Shown here in pieces: positions 1 to 6,912 of a stretch of DNA of 23,943 nt. Origin of the DNA: Bacteroidales bacterium (GTDB taxonomy: Bacteria > Bacteroidota > Bacteroidia > Bacteroidales > UBA932). A program made the position numbers and the translations under genes. The DNA is taken from assembly GCA_004555145.1 (NCBI GenBank), contig SFJB01000010.1, forward strand, positions 1 to 23,943, given 5' to 3'. The first letter of the stretch is position 1. Every line of letters starts with the position of its first letter. The notes beneath the pieces are model-generated. The model saw only the letters and a list, made by a program, of their open reading frames with translations. It had not been told where the DNA came from and did not search any database.

Positions 1-1
1 T

Positions 2-1810
2 ATGATGGCTGCAGCCTCATCCGTCGGCATGGCCGACTACGGCGGACTTGCGCTCATCGCCTACCCTAAGCAGGGCCAGACCCTCGAGGAACTCAGGGAC
101 CTCACCCTTGCCGAGGTAGCAAAGCTCAAGAGCGGAGACTTTGACGAGTCCCTCATCGAAGCTACCATCAACAACATCAAGCTCAGAGAGATGCGCTCCC
201 TTGAGAGCAACTCGTCCAGGGCACAGAAATACGTTGATGCCTTTATCTGCGGCATAGACTGGAAGGACGCCGCCGGCGAAATCGACAGGCTCTGCGCCGT
301 TACCAAGGAGGATGTCATCGCCTTCGCAAATCAATACCTCGGAGAAAACAACTACGCCGTCATCTACAAGCGCACCGGAGTTGACAACGAGGTCAAGAAG
401 ATTGCTGCACCTAAGATTACTCCGATTGTGTCAAACCGCGACGCTGTCAGCGAGTTCGTGAAGACAATTCAGGAGAGCGAGGTAAAGCCTATCGAGCCTG
501 TGTTCGTGGATTTCTCCAAGGACATGTCCCAGTTCGAGCTTACAAAGGGAGTGGATGTTCTTTACAAGCAGAACAAGATCAACGACATCTTCACCCTCGA
601 GTTCAGATACAACTACGGCAGCCTCGACAACAAGTCCCTCCAGCTGGCAGCCAACTACATCGATTACCTCAGCACAGAGGCAATGTCAAGGCAGGACTTC
701 GCAGCCAGGATGTACGAGCTCGGATGCAGCTATTCCTTCGGCTCCAGTGACTACAGCAGCCTTGTCAGACTCAGCGGTCTGAGCGAAAATATGGAGGAGG
801 CCGTCAAACTCTATGAGGCTATGCTCCTCAACGCCCTTGCCGACGAGGACGTGCTCGCCAATCTCAAAAGCGACCTTCTCAAGTCCAGGGACGATGCCAA
901 GAAGGAGCAGTCCAGCTGCTTCAGCGCCCTCACCACCTATATGGCATACGGCCCTGAGTACATCAAGCAGAGCACCCTCTCCGATGACGAAATCATCAAT
1001 GCCAAGTCAGAGGACATACTTGCTGCCGTAAAAGAAGTACTCGCCAAGGGTCACGAAGTCAACTACTACGGCCCTATGAGCGAGTCCGAGCTCAAGTCAA
1101 CCCTCACCGCCTGCCACTATGTAGCCGAAGGGGCAGAAATGCTCCCTGAGAGGTACCTCTCCCCTATCAAGGTCAACGAAAGCGAGGTTCTGCTCGCCCA
1201 GTATGACGCAAAGCAGTTATACTACTACCAGTATTCCAACCGAGGAGAGGCTTTCGACCCTTCCGAGTCAGCTTTTGTGACCATGTACAACGAGTACTTC
1301 GGAGGCGGAATGAACGCTATAGTATTCCAGGAGATGAGAGAGGCCAGAGGTCTTGCATACTCCGCATCCGCATCCCTTTCATCACCTTCCTTCGCGGGTG
1401 ACAACTACAAATATTTTGCTTTCATTGCCACCCAGAACGACAAGATGCGCCAGGCAATAGAGGCCTTCGATGAGATAATCAACGATATGCCTCAGTCTGA
1501 AGCCGCTTTCCAGGTAGCCAAGGATGCACTTGTCGGAAGGATGAGGACAGCCAGGACCACCGGAATGAACGTCATCAGGAGTTACCAGAGTTGCCGCCGT
1601 CTTGGTCTTTCCGAGCCTGTTGACAAAAAGGATTTCGCTCAGATTCAGGGTCTTGGACTCGAAGACGTATGCGCTACCCAGCAGAAGTGGGTCAAGGGAC
1701 GCTGCTACAAGTACGCAATACTCGGAGACATCAAGGACCTCGACACCAAGTACCTCGCCACCCTGGGCAAGGTGAAGGTTCTCAGTCTTGAGGACATATT
1801 CGGATATTAG
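2..1810 (+). CDS. M16 (pitrilysin/insulinase) family zinc peptidase, C-terminal part, 5' end cut by window
   Basis: The reading frame is open at the left edge and ends with TAG at 1808-1810, leaving 602 residues. M16 peptidases are clam-shaped zinc enzymes that degrade peptides and small proteins; Bacteroidota forms are usually 900 or more residues, exported, and made of two tandem M16 units. What remains is the end of the first unit plus the whole second unit. Residues about 430-470, with the block EYFGGGMNAIVFQEMREARG and the following AYSASA, match the conserved non-catalytic C-terminal M16 core. The catalytic HxxEH motif is not present and must lie upstream of the window, so activity cannot be judged. 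The ATG at position 2 is an internal methionine, not a proven start. The gene converges on the DUF4252/ECF operon, with a shared hairpin between them. Family assignment is firm; substrate is unknown. Confidence 0.9.
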   Translation: MMAAASSVGMADYGGLALIAYPKQGQTLEELRDLTLAEVAKLKSGDFDESLIEATINNIKLREMRSLESNSSRAQKYVDAFICGIDWKDAAGEIDRLCAVTKEDVIAFANQYLGENNYAVIYKRTGVDNEVKKIAAPKITPIVSNRDAVSEFVKTIQESEVKPIEPVFVDFSKDMSQFELTKGVDVLYKQNKINDIFTLEFRYNYGSLDNKSLQLAANYIDYLSTEAMSRQDFAARMYELGCSYSFGSSDYSSLVRLSGLSENMEEAVKLYEAMLLNALADEDVLANLKSDLLKSRDDAKKEQSSCFSALTTYMAYGPEYIKQSTLSDDEIINAKSEDILAAVKEVLAKGHEVNYYGPMSESELKSTLTACHYVAEGAEMLPERYLSPIKVNESEVLLAQYDAKQLYYYQYSNRGEAFDPSESAFVTMYNEYFGGGMNAIVFQEMREARGLAYSASASLSSPSFAGDNYKYFAFIATQNDKMRQAIEAFDEIINDMPQSEAAFQVAKDALVGRMRTARTTGMNVIRSYQSCRRLGLSEPVDKKDFAQIQGLGLEDVCATQQKWVKGRCYKYAILGDIKDLDTKYLATLGKVKVLSLEDIFGY

Positions 1811-1836
1811 TCCGCATTATCCGATTCATAGACAAA

Positions 1837-1876
1837 AAGGGGCGTATTCCGGTACTTTTCCGTGAATACGCCCCTT
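1837..1876 (-). terminator. Intrinsic terminator of the ECF/DUF4252 operon, possibly bidirectional
   Basis: A perfect 13-base-pair stem (AAGGGGCGTATTC at 1837-1849 with GAATACGCCCCTT at 1864-1876) is extended inward by CGG/CCG around a short loop. Read on the minus strand the stem is followed by TTTTTGTC, a classic U-tract, 22 bases after the stop of the minus-strand operon. On the plus strand there is no T-run, but the hairpin lies 26 bases after the M16 stop and may also help to end that transcript. Confidence 0.85.
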
Positions 1877-1898
1877 CAAGTATGATCAAAACAAAAAG

Positions 1899-2384
1899 CT
1901 ATTCCATCGATGAGGCGATGAGCTTTTCCAACTCAGCGCGGGGGATGGTGCCGTTTATGGAAATGAACACGCACTCGTCCTGTTCCGAAGCTATCATCAC
2001 AAAACTTGTGATGATGTCTTCGCCCTTGTTCTCGGTGTAGATTCTGACGACTTCCCCGTCATCCTTCGCCTCCAGCATCAGCTCATACTTGCCGCTCTTC
2101 ACCAGCTTCTCCGCATCTTCCCTTATTGACTTGTTGATGTCGAGGTTCTCGCTGTCAATGAGATACATGCCCTGCATGTCCTTGATAATGGGGCCGAGGT
2201 TTATATCGCCGTCCGGCATCGAAATCTCGGGCAGGCTGCCCATAAGGCGGAACATTGCCGGTGAGATATATACTGCACTTACCTTCGGTTCCTCTGAATA
2301 CTTGTTATAGATAGATTTAGCGCTCTGCGCGTATGATGCAACTCCCATAAGAAGGGCGGCTGCAATGATTGCAAACTTTTTCAT
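1899..2384 (-). CDS. DUF4252 family exported protein (distal copy)
   Basis: 161 residues. The N-terminus (MKK, then a hydrophobic run ending ASYAQS) is a signal peptide, so the mature protein is probably periplasmic or surface exposed. The body resembles the Bacteroidota family DUF4252: alternating charged helices and strands, with segments such as YISPAMFRLMGSLPEIS and a C-terminal VFISINGTIPRAELEKLI. No catalytic motif is visible and the biochemical role of the family is unknown. It is the last gene of a four-gene unit, 13 bases after the anti-sigma-like gene and directly before a strong terminator. A second DUF4252 protein opens the same operon, so the two are probably paralogous outputs or sensors of the sigma system. 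The start ATG at 2384 is supported by the signal peptide. Confidence 0.85.
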   Translation of the reverse strand: MKKFAIIAAALLMGVASYAQSAKSIYNKYSEEPKVSAVYISPAMFRLMGSLPEISMPDGDINLGPIIKDMQGMYLIDSENLDINKSIREDAEKLVKSGKYELMLEAKDDGEVVRIYTENKGEDIITSFVMIASEQDECVFISINGTIPRAELEKLIASSME

Positions 2385-2397
2385 ATACGGTAATTTG

Positions 2398-2793
2398 TTA
2401 TTTCTTGTAAAACTTATCCATTATTTCAGACGCTTTCTCTATTTCAGGAAGAGCAGCGTCTGCTATGCTCTTGCCCTTGTTCATTTTCTTGGAGATCATT
2501 CCCATAGTGTATTCCAGCTGGGCGTATGCCTCTTCAGGTGTGGAGAAGGTATCCTTAGGGGCGGAAGGTTTCAGAACCACCACCAGGGATGCTGCCACAA
2601 TTGCCATTGCCGGAATCAGGGAGAATCTCCAGGCCCTGCTGCGGGACGGATGCTCTTTTTGGAGCATTTCCGCTGCCGTCAGGCAGTTCTCCAGCCTTTC
2701 ACCGAGCTCTTCCGGTGCAGTGATGCTGCCGTTCTCGGAAATCCTTTCCAATTCTTCGAGGCTCAGCCTCTCTATATCTTCCAACCTTTTCAT
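2398..2793 (-). CDS. Putative anti-sigma factor-like single-pass membrane protein
   Basis: 131 residues. Residues 1-50 are acidic and helical (ERLSLEELERISENGSI, ERLENCLTAAEML), followed by a basic patch (PSRSRAWR) and one transmembrane helix at about 57-75 (FSLIPAMAIVAASLVVVL). The remaining 55 residues are presumably periplasmic, with a conserved-looking FSTPEEAYAQLEYTMGMISKKMNKG segment. This topology, cytoplasmic helical domain then one membrane span then a small outer domain, fits an anti-sigma factor. The start overlaps the sigma gene stop by 4 bases (ATGA), the arrangement expected when a regulator and its sigma factor must be made in proportion. I see no clear zinc-binding HxxxCxxC motif, so it is not a ZAS-type anti-sigma. 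The role is inferred from position and topology. Confidence 0.7.
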   Translation of the reverse strand: MKRLEDIERLSLEELERISENGSITAPEELGERLENCLTAAEMLQKEHPSRSRAWRFSLIPAMAIVAASLVVVLKPSAPKDTFSTPEEAYAQLEYTMGMISKKMNKGKSIADAALPEIEKASEIMDKFYKK

Positions 2794-3272
2794 ATCGCTG
2801 TTCTGACTTTTCTTCTTGCATTGCTCAGGAGAACCCTCAGGCTGAGGTATCCTATCCCCGTGCGTTCCTGTATCTCTTCGTAGCTCAGGTCTTCGAACAC
2901 TTTCATTCTCAAGACCATCCTTTCCTTTTCTGGAAGTTGCTCCATCTTTGCCTTTATGGCTTCGATGCGCTGCCTGCCGCTCATCCTCTCATCCACTGCT
3001 TCTTCCTCAGAGGCCATATCCGGCATCCCAGATGCCTTCCTGCTCATTGCCGCCCCTCGCACCCTGTCCAGGCAGATGTTGCGTATCAGCGTGATGCAGT
3101 ATGCTTTCGGGTTCTTGATACCGTCCAGAGCATCGCCCGTATTCCAGAGTTTCAGGTAAAGATCCTGCACTGCATCTTCGGCATCAGGCACGGACTCCAG
3201 GATGTAGTACGCCACCCGGTACACAGCATCCCTCAATGGGAGCCAGGTATCCTTGAATTCTCCCGGGTTCAT
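2790..3272 (-). CDS. ECF-type RNA polymerase sigma-70 factor
   Basis: 160 residues, the usual length for an ECF sigma factor. Residues about 10-77 form sigma region 2 (VPDAEDAVQDLYLKLWN and NPKAYCITLIRNICLDRVR, for core binding and -10 recognition). Residues about 105-160 form region 4 (LPEKERMVLRMKVFEDLSYE and the helix-turn-helix around YLSLRVLLSNARRKVR, for -35 recognition). It lacks regions 1 and 3, as ECF factors do. Its ATG overlaps the stop of the upstream DUF4252 gene and its TGA overlaps the ATG of the anti-sigma-like gene, so translation is probably coupled across three genes. ECF factors normally activate their own operon, so the promoter upstream of 3799 is a likely target. The inducing signal cannot be read from sequence. 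Confidence 0.95.
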   Translation of the reverse strand: MNPGEFKDTWLPLRDAVYRVAYYILESVPDAEDAVQDLYLKLWNTGDALDGIKNPKAYCITLIRNICLDRVRGAAMSRKASGMPDMASEEEAVDERMSGRQRIEAIKAKMEQLPEKERMVLRMKVFEDLSYEEIQERTGIGYLSLRVLLSNARRKVRTAI

Positions 3273-3799
3273 TGCATTTCCATCACTTCCATGATGCTGC
3301 TGAGCTTGATTCTGCCGAAGAGGCAGACCAGGGCTCCGTCGCCCGGTGCAGAAATCACCAGATCCTCCAGCGTGTCTCCGTCCTCGGTAACATAGCCGTA
3401 GAACTGCACCCTCTCGCCTTCATCATTCACATCCATCAGCAACTCGACTCCATTGAGCAGCTTCGCCACCTTGCGGGTAAATTCTTTCTTCACCCTCTCG
3501 TTGCAGCTTTCGTAATCCGCCACCACGATTCCCTTGACTCCGTTCACCGCAGAGAGCAGAGCCAGCATCTCGTCCCTGTCCTCTCCACCTTCCATCCTTG
3601 CCGCCATCTTGCCGGCGCCTCTCACGAAAGAGGTGGCCATCGACCCGAGGCATATGCCCTCGAATTCATCGTACGCCCTGTAATCACGCACCAGAGCCTT
3701 GAGTTCCGCTCTCGGAACCATCCTGCGTCTGGCAGCCGCTTCCTGAACGGACATCAGGCCAAGGGCAAGGGTAAGGATGAGCATTAACTTCTTGATCAT
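3269..3799 (-). CDS. DUF4252 family exported protein (proximal copy)
   Basis: 176 residues, the first gene of the ECF operon. A signal peptide (MIKK, hydrophobic 5-18, cleavage near EAAA) precedes a strongly basic start (RRRMVPR). The central segment (FVRGAGKMAARMEG, then VNGVKGIVVADYESC and LLMDVNDEGERVQFYG) resembles DUF4252, and the C-terminus LVCLFGRIKLSSIMEVMEM has the family's closing strand-helix. Sequence identity with the distal copy appears low, so the duplication is old. The stop overlaps the sigma start by 4 bases. Function is unknown; being transcribed ahead of the sigma factor and its partner suggests it takes part in sensing or in the response. Confidence 0.82.
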   Translation of the reverse strand: MIKKLMLILTLALGLMSVQEAAARRRMVPRAELKALVRDYRAYDEFEGICLGSMATSFVRGAGKMAARMEGGEDRDEMLALLSAVNGVKGIVVADYESCNERVKKEFTRKVAKLLNGVELLMDVNDEGERVQFYGYVTEDGDTLEDLVISAPGDGALVCLFGRIKLSSIMEVMEMQ

Positions 3800-3839
3800 A
3801 AATACAACAATTAAATTCGTAAAACTTCACGTTCTTTTG

Positions 3840-3849
3840 TGACGCGTCA
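3840..3849. promoter_or_regulatory. Perfect 10-base palindrome upstream of the ECF operon
   Basis: TGACGCGTCA reads identically on both strands and lies 41 bases upstream of the first ATG of the DUF4252/ECF operon, a position compatible with its promoter. No standard Bacteroidota TTTG / TAnnTTTG pair was found here, which fits an alternative-sigma promoter. The rest of 3800-3925 is AT-rich, with a weak A/T-only hairpin at 3882-3902. A regulator-binding role is inference. Confidence 0.4.
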
Positions 3850-3925
3850 TATTATAGACGGGAAAGGCAACGGAATGTTAAGAGAAAAATTCACTTTTTC
3901 TCAAATTTTTACTTGGGAGAAAAGA

Positions 3926-3948
3926 GACGGCGGCAGAAGGCCTCCGTC
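3926..3948 (-). terminator. Probable intrinsic terminator of the 3954-4604 gene
   Basis: GACGG-c-GGC (3926-3934) pairs with GCC-t-CCGTC (3940-3948) around AGAAG, giving eight base pairs with one mismatch. On the minus strand it lies 5 bases after the stop codon and is followed by TCTCTTTTCTCC, a pyrimidine-rich but interrupted T tract. Confidence 0.6.
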
Positions 3949-3953
3949 ACGGA

Positions 3954-4604
3954 TCAATTGCCGAACCACCAGGTATATCCGCAGCTGATCATAAGAGGGC
4001 GCATAGGATAGACCGCATTGGCATTCTCAACGCAATGCACATTGCACTTGCCATAATCCTCGAAGCCTACATACACCGAGCCCCGTTCGAATTCGAGTCC
4101 GATTGTCGCAGACCACCCGAAGCTGAATGAACCCTTATAGTGCTCAGACCAGAAAAGCAGGTTCCCTAAATCATCCTTGATGCGGTAAGTGGTCGTCATC
4201 GTGTTGGCGTAATTGCAATGAAACTTCAGTGCTGCGAAGAAAGGCATATCGCGGAAAGTATCCACAAAATGGAAACTCGGGCCCAGTCCGAACCCGGCAA
4301 GAAGGGTGCCGCCGCCCTTGTGGTACTGCTTATAATAATACTGGTAGCGGTACTTCTCATTCTTGGTCCTAGCAAAGCAGAATTCGGCAGACGCATCGAT
4401 GGAGAACAGGGGATTGAGGTCGTATTCATAATGCAGCCCCATACCCACGCCTATCCCGGCTCCCGTATCTTCAGGGCTGGAAGAAGTCTTGACGAACTTA
4501 CCCTGGGGGAAGCCGAAATCCACGGACAAGCCGACCTGCGCCATAGCGGAAGCAGAGATGAATGACAGAGCCAGAACAGCCAAAACGATTCGGAAAGCTT
4601 TCAT
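3954..4604 (-). CDS. Secreted or outer-membrane beta-barrel-like protein, function unknown
   Basis: 216 residues. A clean signal peptide (MKAFRIVLAVLALSFISASAMA, cleaved before QVG) sends it across the inner membrane. The mature part is rich in alternating hydrophobic/polar strands and Gly/Tyr/Phe (IGVGMGLHYEYDLN, LLAGFGLGPSFHFVD, FSFGWSATIGLEFERGSVYVGFEDYG) and ends in a short aromatic strand (CGYTWWFGN). This is the look of a small eight-strand outer membrane beta-barrel of the kind common in Bacteroidota. A Tyr/Lys-rich stretch (YRYQYYYKQYHKGGG) is probably an extracellular loop. Three cysteines near the C-terminus (about 188, 192 and 208) could form a disulphide. It is monocistronic, with its own terminator, and divergent from the esterase pseudogene. 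I recognise no named family. Confidence 0.7.
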   Translation of the reverse strand: MKAFRIVLAVLALSFISASAMAQVGLSVDFGFPQGKFVKTSSSPEDTGAGIGVGMGLHYEYDLNPLFSIDASAEFCFARTKNEKYRYQYYYKQYHKGGGTLLAGFGLGPSFHFVDTFRDMPFFAALKFHCNYANTMTTTYRIKDDLGNLLFWSEHYKGSFSFGWSATIGLEFERGSVYVGFEDYGKCNVHCVENANAVYPMRPLMISCGYTWWFGN

Positions 4605-4623
4605 ACTTATTATAATAATCGCG

Positions 4624-4676
4624 TAAAGATACGAATTATTTGAGAATTGACGCTCAATGCATTTTTATTATATTTG
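4624..4676. promoter_or_regulatory. Compact divergent promoter region between 4604 (minus) and 4684 (plus)
   Basis: Plus strand: a TATATTTG at 4669-4676 matches the Bacteroidota -7 consensus TAnnTTTG, with TTGA at 4647-4650 as a weak -33 (18-base spacer). The -7 box ends only 7 bases before the ATG at 4684, implying an almost leaderless message. Minus strand: TATCTTTA (complement of 4624-4631) is a one-mismatch -7. The two directions share a small palindrome, ATTGA-CGC-TCAAT, at 4646-4658. Confidence 0.5.
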
Positions 4677-4683
4677 CAACCAT

Positions 4684-5917
4684 ATGAAAAAGACCACATT
4701 GCTATTCAGCCTGTTTCTTGCACTATTCAGCACAGAAGCGGCATCCAAGCCAAGACTGCCTCAGTTCATTTCCGACTGCATGTTGCTCCAGCGGGACACG
4801 GAGAACAGAATCTGGGGCTGGGCGGAACCGGGAGAGAAGATTACAGTCCGCTTCGACGGGGACCATTGGTTCACCGCCGCGGACTCCGAAGGCCGCTGGG
4901 AAGTCACGCTTCCTTCCCACAAAGCCGGCGGTCCGTACCTGCTTGAAATAAATGAAATCATACTCAGGGACATACTAGTTAGGTGACCTGTGGCTGCTCT
5001 CCTGCCAGTCCAACCAGGAAACGCCTATAGAGCGGCTGCTCGACAAGTACCCGGAAATCAATTTTTCCAACAACCACATGGTGCGCATGTACAAGGTGCC
5101 GACGCAGAACACCCCTGGCGAGGTAAAGGAAGACATCCCGGGCGGGGAAAGGTGGCACTCAGCCATCGCCTCAGATGTGCTCAACTGGAAAGCGCTGGCA
5201 TACTGGTTCACCGTCCTCGCCTACGAGCATACCGGCATACCTCAGGGCATGCTCATCTCCAGCCTCGGGGGCTCGGCAATTGAGCAGTGGATACCGGAGG
5301 AGCGCTTGCTTCAGTTCGAAGAGCAGGCAGAGCTCAAGCGCCTGGCCGATGACGCAATTGAAGCGCGCAGCGACAAGGGGCAGGGTCTCTGGATGCGCGA
5401 GGATTTTGACGACTCAAGCTGGGAAAGCATCAACAACCCGACCTACCTCGCCACCAGCTACCATACCGGCGAGTGGAACGACATACACCCGCTCAACAAA
5501 AAGGACCTTGCGGCTACACTGCTGCTTGGAGCACGCGAACTCTGCTTCGGAGATAAGATCGAGGCGATGGGTCCGGTGTACCGCGAAATGAAGATTGACG
5601 GCAACAGGATAATCCTGTACTTCGACCACGCAAAGGGCGGACTTAAGACCAGCGACGGCGGCAAGCTCAGGCATTTTGCCATTGCAGGAGAGGACGGGCA
5701 TTACGTGTGGGCGGATGCCGTAATCAAGGGCAGCACCGTCATCGTCTCCAGTACGGAAGTGGACCAACCTGTGAGCGTACGCTACGGCTGGTCCAACATT
5801 CCGGAAGACGCAAACCTCTGCGGCAAGAACGGAGTGCTCGCCTCCCCTTTCAAAACTGATGATTATCCTATAAGCCGGGAGACCGGAGTGGTCACCGATT
5901 TCGGCCCTGGTGCCTAA
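4684..5917 (+). pseudogene. Decayed sialate-O-acetylesterase-family (SASA/SGNH-type) carbohydrate esterase
   Basis: The first piece (4684-4986) has a signal peptide (MKKTTLLFSLFLALFSTEAA) and the family opening LPQFISDCMLLQRDTENRIW with WGWAEPGEKI. At 4981 one extra base gives ILVR-stop where relatives have ILVGDLW; dropping that base restores GDLWLLSCQSNQETPIERLL and continues in frame to TAA at 5915-5917. The expected nucleophile block CSGQSNM is here LSCQSNQ, with Ser kept but the flanking Gly and Met lost. After SSWESINNPTYLA the sequence jumps to EWNDIHPLNKKD, skipping the beta-sandwich insert and the WYQGESN block that normally lie between. DIHP, which holds the catalytic His, remains. 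About 410 residues survive where relatives with the insert have about 640. The family removes acetyl esters from sialic acid or xylan. Its neighbours are GH43 and a symporter, so acetylated hemicellulose is the likelier former substrate. Confidence 0.88.
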
Positions 5918-6894
5918 TCTGTGCCGTCAATGGTCACTATGGTGCCGTCTTCGTTGTACTTGAGTTCACAGACCTTGAGGCTGCGCAGACAATTGACTCC
6001 CTTGGACGGCACGCTGTCGTGGTGGAAGAGCCACCACTTGCCTTCGTATTCCACAATGCAATGGTGGGTGGTCCATCCCACTACCGGAGTGAGTATCTGT
6101 CCTTTGTAGGTGAACGGGCCATAAGGATTGTCTCCGATTGCATAGCAGAGCAGGTGGGTGTCTCCCGTGGAATAACTGAAATAGTATTTTCCATTATATT
6201 TATGCACCCAGCTTGCTTCGAAGAAGCGGCGGGAGTTGTCTCCTGCGAGGAGAGGCTTGCCGTTCTCGTCAAGAATCACCACGTCACGTGGCTCTTCCGC
6301 AAACTGAAGCATATCTCCTGACAGCCTGGCTACCTTTGCGCAAAGAGCAGGCTCGTCATCCTTCGGAAGAGTGGATCCGGTGTCCAGTGCCTTGTTGTCG
6401 CGATACCGCTGGAGCTGGCCGCCCCAAATTCCGCCGAAATAGAAATAGTGCTCTCCATTCTCCTCAAAGACACATACGTCGATGGAATAGCTTCCTCTCA
6501 TCGGATCCGGCTGGGGCACAAAAGGTCCGCACGGGTTGTCAGCCACGGCTACTCCGAAGTGGAAGACATCGTTCCTGTCCTTCATAGGGAAGTACAGATA
6601 GTACTTTCCGTCCTTCCTCGCCACGTCGCAGTCCCAAAGCTGGCGTCCGGCCCAGGCGATATCCTCTCTTTTGAGGGCGACGCCGTTGTCCTTAACCGGG
6701 GAACTCATAGGATCCGGACCCTCGAGCGAGAGGACGTGATAGTCCTTCATATCATATTCGCTGCCGAAATCGTCGTCAGGAATACCGGACTCCCAGTCGT
6801 GGGAAGGATAGATATAAAGTTTGCCGTCAAAAACGTGAACTGACGGGTCTGCCATATAGTCAGATGGCCAGAGATATCTTTTTTCGGTTTTCAT
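5914..6894 (-). CDS. Glycoside hydrolase family 43 (beta-xylosidase / alpha-L-arabinofuranosidase type)
   Basis: 326 residues, no signal peptide, so probably cytoplasmic. GH43 enzymes are five-bladed beta-propellers that invert the anomeric centre of xylosides or arabinosides. The three acidic residues are visible: Asp16 in YMADPSVHVFDGKLY (base), Asp139 in GSYSIDVCVF (pKa modulator) and Glu226 in RRFFEASWVHKYNGKYYFSYS (acid). GWTTHHCIVEYEGKWWLFHHDS near the C-terminus is the usual metal-site and substrate-pocket strand. The overall pattern resembles subfamily 1-type single-domain enzymes. LWDCDV and SIDVCVF differ from the usual LWAPDV and SIDPAVF, so pocket shape may differ. It is transcribed 18 bases after a GPH symporter, which supports cleavage of imported oligosaccharides. 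Its stop overlaps the stop of the convergent esterase pseudogene. Confidence 0.92.
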   Translation of the reverse strand: MKTEKRYLWPSDYMADPSVHVFDGKLYIYPSHDWESGIPDDDFGSEYDMKDYHVLSLEGPDPMSSPVKDNGVALKREDIAWAGRQLWDCDVARKDGKYYLYFPMKDRNDVFHFGVAVADNPCGPFVPQPDPMRGSYSIDVCVFEENGEHYFYFGGIWGGQLQRYRDNKALDTGSTLPKDDEPALCAKVARLSGDMLQFAEEPRDVVILDENGKPLLAGDNSRRFFEASWVHKYNGKYYFSYSTGDTHLLCYAIGDNPYGPFTYKGQILTPVVGWTTHHCIVEYEGKWWLFHHDSVPSKGVNCLRSLKVCELKYNEDGTIVTIDGTD

Positions 6895-6912
6895 ATTATG
6901 TGTGGATTGATT

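Noticed and set aside
3882..3902. GAGAAAAA/TTTTTCTC hairpin as a terminator
   Set aside because: Only A/T-rich pairs with low stability; the better GC hairpin at 3926-3948 is closer to the gene end.
5078..5917. A separate 279-residue gene starting at 5078
   Set aside because: The frame continues upstream to 4982 and matches the esterase family there; the ATG at 5078 is internal, so it belongs to the frameshifted pseudogene.
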